Below, one piece after another: positions 63,301 through 64,000 of a stretch of 64,000 nucleotides of DNA. The stretch is from Listeria monocytogenes ATCC 19117 (GTDB lineage: Bacteria > Bacillota > Bacilli > Lactobacillales > Listeriaceae). Below the pieces are notes generated by a model. The model was not told where the DNA came from and searched no databases. It was given only the letters and a program-made list of their open reading frames with translations. The DNA is taken from assembly GCF_000307025.1 (NCBI RefSeq), contig NC_018584.1, forward strand, positions 434,001-498,000. The letters run 5' to 3'. Each line of letters starts with the position of its first letter. Within the stretch, counting starts at the first letter, position 1. The translations under genes and the position numbers were made by a program.

Positions 63301-64000
63301 GTGAGAAGAAAACGATATGTATGGTTGAAAAGTATACTAGTAGCAATATTAGTATTTGGCAGTGGAGTATGGATTAACACGAGTAACGGGACAAATGCTC
63401 AGGCAGCTACAATTACACAAGATACTCCTATTAATCAGATTTTTACAGATACAGCTCTAGCGGAAAAAATGAAGACGGTCTTAGGAAAAACGAATGTAAC
63501 AGACACGGTCTCGCAAACAGATCTAGACCAAGTTACGACGCTTCAGGCGGATAGATTAGGGATAAAATCTATCGATGGATTGGAATACTTGAACAATTTA
63601 ACACAAATAAATTTCAGCAATAATCAACTTACGGACATAACTCCACTTAAAGATTTAACTAAGTTAGTTGATATTTTGATGAATAATAATCAAATAGCAG
63701 ATATAACTCCGCTAGCTAATTTGTCGAATCTAACTGGTTTGACTTTGTTCAACAATCAGATAACGGATATAGACCCGCTTAAAAATCTAACAAATTTAAA
63801 TCGGCTAGAACTATCTAGTAACACGATTAGTGATATTAGTGCGCTTTCAGGTTTAACTAGTCTACAGCAATTATCTTTTGGTAATCAAGTGACAGATTTA
63901 AAACCATTAGCTAATTTAACAACACTAGAACGACTAGATATTTCAAGTAATAAGGTGTCGGATATTAGTGTTCTGGCTAAATTAACCAATTTAGAAAGTC
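63301..64000 (+). CDS. inlA: Internalin A, N-terminal part (runs off window)
   Basis: GTG start with AAAGGAG 8 bases upstream. First 233 codons only. Signal peptide about 1-35 (AQA-AT), cap ([20 protein letters not shown]), then leucine-rich repeats of the 22-residue type ([19 protein letters not shown], and others). InlA binds human E-cadherin and drives entry into epithelial cells. The frame is open throughout what can be seen; the common premature stops of food isolates lie further on and cannot be judged. Confidence 0.95.

Noticed and set aside
63027-63380. 117-codon minus-strand frame in the inlA leader
   Set aside because: Overlaps the inlA start and signal-peptide region on the other strand and has no ribosome site.

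Overview
The window is a chromosomal segment of Listeria monocytogenes. The gene order is that of the iolD to inlA region: iolD, ltrA, ung, floA, an NlpC/P60 protein, proI, two fructose-type PTS/alpha-mannosidase operons, pit, inlF, rifampin phosphotransferase, pgdA, and finally the start of inlA with its PrfA box. Protein sequences and start sites match what I remember of this species. The sigC-lstR operon, which reference strain EGD-e (lineage II) carries just before glcU, is not here. That suggests a lineage I-type (or other non-lineage II) strain. This is inference from memory, not a database comparison.

Layout: 1-7204 is core (end of the inositol operon, DUF1801, LtrA, uracil-DNA glycosylase, NfeD-like/FloA flotillin operon, secreted SH3-P60 protein, GNAT, ProI). 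7205-12931 is a probable accessory insert. It holds three tandem, nearly identical 33-residue peptide genes, a hairpin, a cell-wall anchored (IPKTG) Ig-like protein, a GntR/FCD regulator, a membrane-fusion protein, an ABC ATPase, a MacB/FtsX-type permease and a 47-residue ORF. It looks like a multi-copy secreted-peptide system with its own export or self-protection pump, and I do not recognise the peptide family. 13002-20172 is core: an SRPBCC protein and the first PTS IIA-IIB-IIC/GH38/PRD-regulator operon. 20299-33739 is core: membrane proteins, Pit, VOC, DUF1149, NusG-II protein, InlF, RPH, ZIP transporter and PgdA, with two candidate small RNAs. 33792-36561 holds an S24-like protein, a TMEM175-type channel, a HAD hydrolase and GlcU. 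36724-43183 is the second PTS/GH38 operon, followed by LysR, an acetyltransferase and an SDR.

45580-62756 is an AT-rich polymorphic-toxin island placed between the SDR gene and inlA. A 2195-residue WapA/RHS-type secreted toxin (signal peptide, DNRLRE-like domain, two FN3-like domains, DUF6531, YD repeats with two inserted carbohydrate-binding-like modules, RHS core and a new 133-residue C-terminal tip) is followed, with stop and start overlapping, by a likely immunity gene. After it come about 9 kb of unrelated small genes that look like a bank of orphan immunity genes. The bank includes three tandem pairs of tiny two-helix membrane proteins, a pair of paralogous four-helix proteins, duplicated relics, and three genes that each seem to have lost their frame by a single base. 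inlA begins at 63301 behind a long PrfA-controlled leader and runs off the window.

I saw no tRNA, rRNA, IS element, phage integrase or CRISPR array.
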